From Saccoglossus kowalevskii (taxonomy: Eukaryota; Hemichordata; Enteropneusta; Harrimaniidae), in NCBI RefSeq assembly GCF_000003605.2, contig NW_003141336.1, forward strand, positions 11,605-22,423: a stretch of DNA of 10,819 nucleotides. The letters are read 5' to 3'. Below the pieces are notes generated by a model, which was given only the letters and a program-made list of their open reading frames with translations, did no database searches and was not told the origin of the DNA. A program made the translations under genes and the position numbers. Shown in pieces: positions 7,411-10,819 of the stretch (the stretch's first letter is position 1; every line of letters begins with the position of its first letter).

Positions 7411-8251
7411 CAGACTTCTTTGTCCACTTGTTTGACGAAGTAGGTTTGTCAAACGCAGCGATTGTTGGCTACAGGTAAGCCTTGTCCCCCACCATAGAAA
7501 ATGCACCAGGGTCAAGTCTAGCCGATTGTCCTATTATTAGGAGACTGTTTACTGCTTTCCATAATCAGAGGTTCCGTACAAGGGAAACGCCCTATTGGGA
7601 TCTGTCGGTTGTTTTAGCAGCCCTAAGCAGACCACCTTTCAAACCCCTCTTTTCAGCACCACTCAAGTTTTTGACGTGGAAAATGGTCTTCCTACTGGCC
7701 CTCGCCTCAGGTAGGCGCCGGTCAGAGCTAGGCGAACTACCCTTCGCGGACGGTTGCGTCGCCTTTATGGACAATCAAGTTGTACTAAAGACACGAATCA
7801 GATTTCTCGCCAAGAACCAAATCCCAGTACACGATCCACAACCGATCGTCATCCCCGGCTGTCAAATATTGTCGGTCCGGAGGATCAGGAGGAATTACTT
7901 CTCTGCCTGGTTTGAGCGTTGAGTTGCTACGAGAACTGTACAAGGTTTTTGAGAGAGGGAACCAAACGCATGTTTTTGTGTTACGGCCCTGGCAAACAAG
8001 ATAGGCCGGCCTCCCCGACTTCCATCGTCAGGTGGATCACTGCAACTGCACTATAATACTATAATACATTATCCTCCTCTACGCAGTCCTTGCAAAACTA
8101 CCAAGTACGAGCACATGAGGTCCGTGCGATTGCTAACTCACTGGCGCTAGCGTCAGGTGCCCCCCTCAAACACATTCTGAGGGCAGGCTTCTGGAGAACG
8201 CAGAACGTCTTCATCAACTACTACCTAAGGGACACCCAATCTATTGAGTAG
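7239..8251 (+). pseudogene. DIRS tyrosine recombinase (YR), disrupted
   Basis: The YR would insert the circular DNA copy of the element into the genome in the nucleus. ATG 7239 opens a core-binding domain (STNAAYNSKWRAYTNWC, VADFFVHLFDEVGLSNAA). An in-frame TAA at 7476-7478 interrupts GYR-ALS. The catalytic domain follows: FLLALASGRRRSEL, with the first catalytic Arg likely the codon 7716-7718. Then comes HEVRAIANSLALASG with the H-x-x-R pair at 8114-8116 and 8123-8125, and GFWRTQNVFINYYLRD with the nucleophile Tyr probably at 8222-8224, before the TAG at 8249. Between 7870 and 7880 the frame shifts. In the new frame there are stops at 7913-7915 (a TGA where Arg CGA is expected in LVRALSCY) and 8054-8056 (next to an 8-bp tandem duplication). 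All key residues remain visible, but no full-length protein can be made. Confidence 0.9.
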
Positions 8252-8703
8252 GGTCTCTTCAGGATAGGCCCGTCGTAGCGGGTCAGGCTTTGATAACCGA
8301 CCCAGCCCGAACGACCACAGGGGCCCCTGCGCATAGGCCATAAGTCAGTCTCAGCATTCTTGCGGACAGATTTCCTGTACCACTAGCACTTCCTGGAAGC
8401 TCCCAGGTTTCGCTTTTTTGACCTACGCCCTCATACAAACTGTTTCGGTCCTTTTGTCTAGCTTATTGCTCCAGAAATCGAGTTGGGGTCTAACTTTCTC
8501 GGGGCACATCGAACCCTGTCACCGCAGCAGTACTTCGGCTTCTTGCTCCGGGGACAGCACAGTGAAGATAAGACACCACCCCCCTTTTGGGGCTTAACTG
8601 GGGTGTTGAGTGATTATTGTAGAGTGTTTCATCCCGGACTGGGAAAAGACTTTCATCATTTTCTGTTTGCTCGGAAAACCCGCCACGTATCGGCGTCTGA
8701 CTC
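8252..8703 (+). other. DIRS 3' untranslated region
   Basis: No domain-bearing frame is present between the recombinase stop and the internal complementary region. Short open frames on both strands near 8483-8726 have no motif. A CCCCCCTTTTGGGG stretch at about 8579 could form a small hairpin. Confidence 0.5.
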
Positions 8704-8814
8704 TGCCTACAGTTCAAAATAGTCATTTTGACTGACCGGAGTCTATGGTGGGTATGAACTATGTGAATTTAGGCAGAGGGTTCTCCGAACCTGCCTATTC
8801 ACATAGTTCATACC
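8704..8814 (+). repeat. Internal complementary region (ICR) of the DIRS element
   Basis: The first half (8704-8768) is identical over 65 bases to 8958-9022 of the right repeat and is complementary to the start of the left repeat. The second half (8769-8814) is the reverse complement of the right end (about 9005-9050), with two internal mismatches. Together they mirror the junction of right end to left end that a circular intermediate would have. The established model for DIRS uses such a region as template to complete the termini. The two halves also form a long hairpin (GGTATGAACTATGTGAAT / ATTCACATAGTTCATACC). Confidence 0.9.
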
Positions 8815-8815
8815 T

Positions 8816-9008
8816 AGAGTGATTGTACAGCCGGTAATGGCGCAGCCTTATAGGCTCGGCCACGTGGTTTGTGACCTAAGGGAAAGGAATCTTGTGGTCA
8901 TGGGGCTTCCCCTGACCTAGATTCTATTTCCTCGTCATCGGCAGAATCGCTGATTAATGCCTACAGTTCAAAATAGTCATTTTGACTGACCGGAGTCTAT
9001 GGTGGGTA
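8816..9008 (-). repeat. Right inverted terminal repeat of the DIRS element
   Basis: It reads AGAGTGATTGTACAGCCGG through to CTATGGTGGGTA, the inverse of 5141-5340. Compared with the left copy it lacks about six bases around the TATA stretch. Its outer 65 bases (with the start of the extension) are repeated exactly in the ICR. Confidence 0.9.
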
Positions 9009-9050
9009 TGAACTATGTGAATAGGCGGGTTCGAAGAACCCTCTGCCTAA
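9009..9050 (+). repeat. Right-end extension of the DIRS element
   Basis: About 42 bases beyond the inverted repeat are not clearly present at the left end but are mirrored in the ICR. The segment contains a tight hairpin, GGGTTCGAAGAACCC. Host sequence (TTCTAAAAC...) follows, 39 bases before the acceptor. Confidence 0.75.
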
Positions 9051-9089
9051 TTCTAAAACTATCCATTTAATAAACCATTAATATTGCAG

Positions 9090-9356
9090 ATCACTCACAC
9101 AATACACCTGCTATCTGTGCCATCAAGTCAGTGTCTCCAACCGAATTGGCTATCGAATGGAAGCAACGTACATCAAAAGTTAAACTTTATCGTGGGATGG
9201 CAGATGAGACTAAATGGGATATGGTTCCACGTACTAGAGTTAATACTGCTAAGGGGACTGCTAAGGATGGAGATCTCAAACCAAATACAAGATATTACTA
9301 CAGAATACGAGTTGGCAAGAAAAAAAGTTATGCTGTTTCGGGAGTAACATTAAAAG
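9090..9356 (+). CDS. ROCO-family protein exon: fibronectin type III domain
   Basis: This exon is 267 bases (89 codons), exactly the size of one FN3 domain, with phase 1 at both ends, the classic arrangement for a shuffled extracellular-type module. The protein shows the FN3 hallmarks: a Trp in strand B (ELAIEWKQ, ~residue 24), KLYRG and WDMVPRTRV in the middle strands, and the Leu plus tyrosine-corner pattern near the end (GDLKPNTRYYYRIRV, ~65-79), closing with SGVTLKG. The acceptor is ATATTGCAG and the donor AAAAG|GTATGC. It continues the frame of the COR exon through an Asn codon split by the intron. FN3 domains bind proteins; what this one binds is unknown. The GTG at 9131 is an internal Val codon, not a start. 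Confidence 0.85.
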
Positions 9357-10799
9357 GTATGCATTGAAGATCACTGTCAAGTATATTAATTAGCAAAGCT
9401 GAGCTATTATACACTTCTATATCCCCTTCACAAAGACCAAATGACAACCATCTTAGTGTTCTAAAATCATCAAGTTTAATCACTTATGTCATTCTTGATG
9501 TGTTTTGTGATTCAATTCAACAGTCATAATAATGTAACAAATTCATCAAAATCACTTTTCACTATTATTCACATACTATATCTTGGTTGTGAACTTCATT
9601 CAAACTTGGTGCACATTGAACATTATGAGATATTGGTGCATGGTTTAAGTTTTGTTTTTAGCTCTGCTGTCAACGAAGTCGAGCGAAGCTTATAGTATTA
9701 CTGATTGTCTGTCGCCGTCGTCGTCAACTTTACATTTTCGACTTCTTCTTAAAAACCACAAACTGTATAGCTGTGAAACTAGGAAGGTACCTTGGGTGGT
9801 TCTCTCTCAGATTTGTTCATTTCGTGTGGATATGTTCAATTGTCTTATTTTTAGCGAATATTTGTGTCATTTTTGGTCAAAAATGCTATTTTCGACTTCT
9901 ACTTGAAAACTGCTTGTATATGTAGGTATATCAGGTGGACCTCTGTCAGATTTGTTGATTTCGTGACAATATCTTCAATTCTCTAATTTTGATGAATATT
10001 TTTGTAATTTTTGGTCAACTTCTTGTTGAAAACTTCTAACCTGATTGCTTTGTGAATTTATTTGTAGGTACCTTGGCTGGACCTCTATCAGATTTGTTCA
10101 TTTCGTAACCATATCTTGAATTCTCTCTTTTAAGCGAATAGGTTTGTCATTTTTGGCTCAAAAATGATGTTTTCAACTTCTTTAAAATTGTTAACTTGAA
10201 TGCTATGATTCTTGGTGTATATGTTCCCTGGGTGGACCTATATTTGTTCACTTCCTGTCAACATCTTCAATTCTCTATTTTTAGCAAATATTTTCGTCAT
10301 TTTTCATCAAAAAACATATTTTGACTTGTCCTTCAAAACCAGTAGTCCAAATTCTTTGATACTTGTACACATGCAGCTTGGGTAGACCTCAATTAGATTT
10401 GTCCATTTCGTAAAGGTATCTTCAATTCTCTACTTTTAGTGAAATATTCTCTGCAACAAAATCAAGAAAGTTGGTGTGTTGCAATATTAATGCAGCTAGC
10501 ATTAATTTTAAATTGCTTCTTAGTCATTGCTTTCAGAGCATGCATCACAAACAGTGGAGCTATATCAGCCGACAGGCTGCTAGTTTTATAGTCAAATTAT
10601 GAATCAAAATTGAATCAGCTGTACATCATACTATCCATACATGGCCAATATACAGAGAATATGTCAATAATGAATATATGTACATAGTTTTACATAGTTT
10701 ATTGAATCATCATGATGATTTGATGGTTTTGATGATGTCATTTGCACCTCTTTATCTTAATATCTAAAATTGTGTGTTTATTGTTTGTAATAATTGTAG
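9357..10799 (+). other. Host intron 2 (1443 bp)
   Basis: The intron runs from GTATGC to TAATTGTAG. The first ~310 bases (to ~9670) are AT-rich with no recognised element. The middle is the tandem array. The last ~330 bases (10471-10799) are AT-rich, contain a 16-bp perfect palindrome AATCATCATGATGATT (10705-10720) and a short direct repeat TACATAGTTTTACATAGTTT near 10681, and encode nothing recognisable. Confidence 0.75.
9672..10470. repeat. Tandem repeat array, ~5 units of 140-155 bp
   Basis: Each unit contains the phrase ATTTGTTCATTTCGT, then ATCTTCAATTCTCTA, TTTTTAGCGAATATTT, TCATTTTTGGTCAAAAATG, ACTTCTTCTTGAAAAC and CTTGGGTGGACCTCT, with variations. The anchor ATTTGTT lies at about 9811, 9950, 10092, 10242 and 10397 (GTCC in the last), giving periods of ~139, 142, 150 and 155. 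The array is preceded by AAGTCGAGCGAAGCTTATAG and a GTCGCCGTCGTCGTC microsatellite (~9707-9724). Such arrays with a trinucleotide run at one edge occur inside some non-autonomous transposons of marine invertebrates, but the family was not identified. Confidence 0.85.
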
Positions 10800-10819
10800 G
10801 TGCAGAAACACCTAACCAG
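10800..10819 (+). CDS. ROCO-family protein, start of next exon (partial)
   Basis: After TTGTTTGTAATAATTGTAG the sequence continues the phase-1 frame: one base from 9356 plus GT gives Gly, followed by A-E-T-P-N-Q to the window edge. A second acceptor six bases further (GTGCAG) would also be in frame and would remove two residues. Too little is present to name a domain; a second FN3 module or a linker is possible. Confidence 0.6.

Larger units (their letters stand above)
5130..9050 (+). mobile_element. DIRS-type (tyrosine recombinase) retrotransposon, internally deleted
   Basis: DIRS elements copy through RNA and insert by a tyrosine recombinase instead of an integrase. This copy shows the defining layout: inverted terminal repeats (5141-5340 and 8816-9008), an internal complementary region next to the right repeat (8704-8814), a right-end extension (9009-9050), and ORFs in the order gag-like, RNase H end, methyltransferase and YR. 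It is ~3.9 kb and lacks the reverse transcriptase domain and most of RNase H; no Y-x-D-D segment was seen in any frame. The interior is clearly richer in G+C than the host flanks. The left edge is fuzzy: the outermost ~14 bases predicted by the internal region match only weakly at 5125-5140. No target duplication is evident, as expected for YR elements. Confidence 0.9.
4713..9089 (+). other. Host intron 1 (4377 bp) containing a DIRS element
   Basis: The donor is GTAAGTATG at 4713 and the acceptor is TTAATATTGCAG ending at 9089. The upstream exon ends with one spare base (A) and the downstream exon starts with two (AT), so splicing restores an Asn codon and an open frame. The intron's own sequence is only ~4713-5130 and ~9051-9089; the rest is the inserted retrotransposon. 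The left part is AT-rich, non-coding, and has a small hairpin at 4936-4972 (ATAACTCTCAG / CTGAGTGTTAT). Confidence 0.85.

Noticed and set aside
5141-9008. LTR retrotransposon or DNA transposon as the identity of the large element
   Set aside because: Terminal repeats are inverted, not direct, no integrase or DDE transposase is present, and a tyrosine recombinase with H-x-x-R and Tyr motifs is.
9652-9906. Open frame across the start of the tandem array
   Set aside because: It is built from repeat units and a trinucleotide run in a host intron; no protein motif.

Overview
The window is animal (metazoan) genomic DNA: an AT-rich host sequence with spliced exons, GT-AG introns and several kinds of selfish DNA. 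No bacterial or viral gene layout, rRNA, tRNA or CRISPR array was seen. The mix (a ROCO-family gene, a FLYWCH/MULE transposon relic, a DIRS retrotransposon, MITE-like hairpins, a ~140-155 bp tandem repeat) suits a marine invertebrate such as a mollusc, brachiopod, lancelet or cnidarian. I cannot narrow it further from the sequence alone.

Host gene (+ strand). Three consecutive exons of one gene can be placed: 3428-4712, 9090-9356 and 10800-10819 (cut by the window edge). The first encodes the end of a Roc GTPase region plus a COR domain and a Cys-rich tail. The second is a single fibronectin type III (FN3) domain. The reading frame is preserved across both introns (phase 1, phase 1), which is strong evidence that these pieces belong together. 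Upstream exons (Roc P-loop, N-terminal recognition repeats) were not found in 1-3427 and probably lie before the window.

Mobile DNA. (a) 1-~136: the end of a satellite-like repeat that recurs in the last intron. (b) 137-246 and 830-1016: two palindromic MITE-like elements. (c) ~1420-2900: a dead Mutator-like (MULE) transposase gene with a FLYWCH zinc-finger remnant, its own 198-bp intron, stop codons, frameshifts and lost catalytic Asp residues. (d) ~5130-9050: a DIRS-type tyrosine-recombinase retrotransposon sitting in the first host intron on the same strand. It has ~195-bp inverted terminal repeats, an internal complementary region next to the right repeat, a gag-like leader ORF, the end of RNase H, a Dam-like methyltransferase domain and a broken tyrosine recombinase. 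Reverse transcriptase and most of RNase H are missing, so this copy is an internally deleted, non-autonomous relic. (e) ~9672-10470: about five copies of a 140-155 bp tandem repeat in the second host intron.

How they fit together: the host gene is interrupted only in introns, so it may still be functional. All transposon ORFs are disabled. The DIRS insertion accounts for about 90% of the 4.4-kb first intron.
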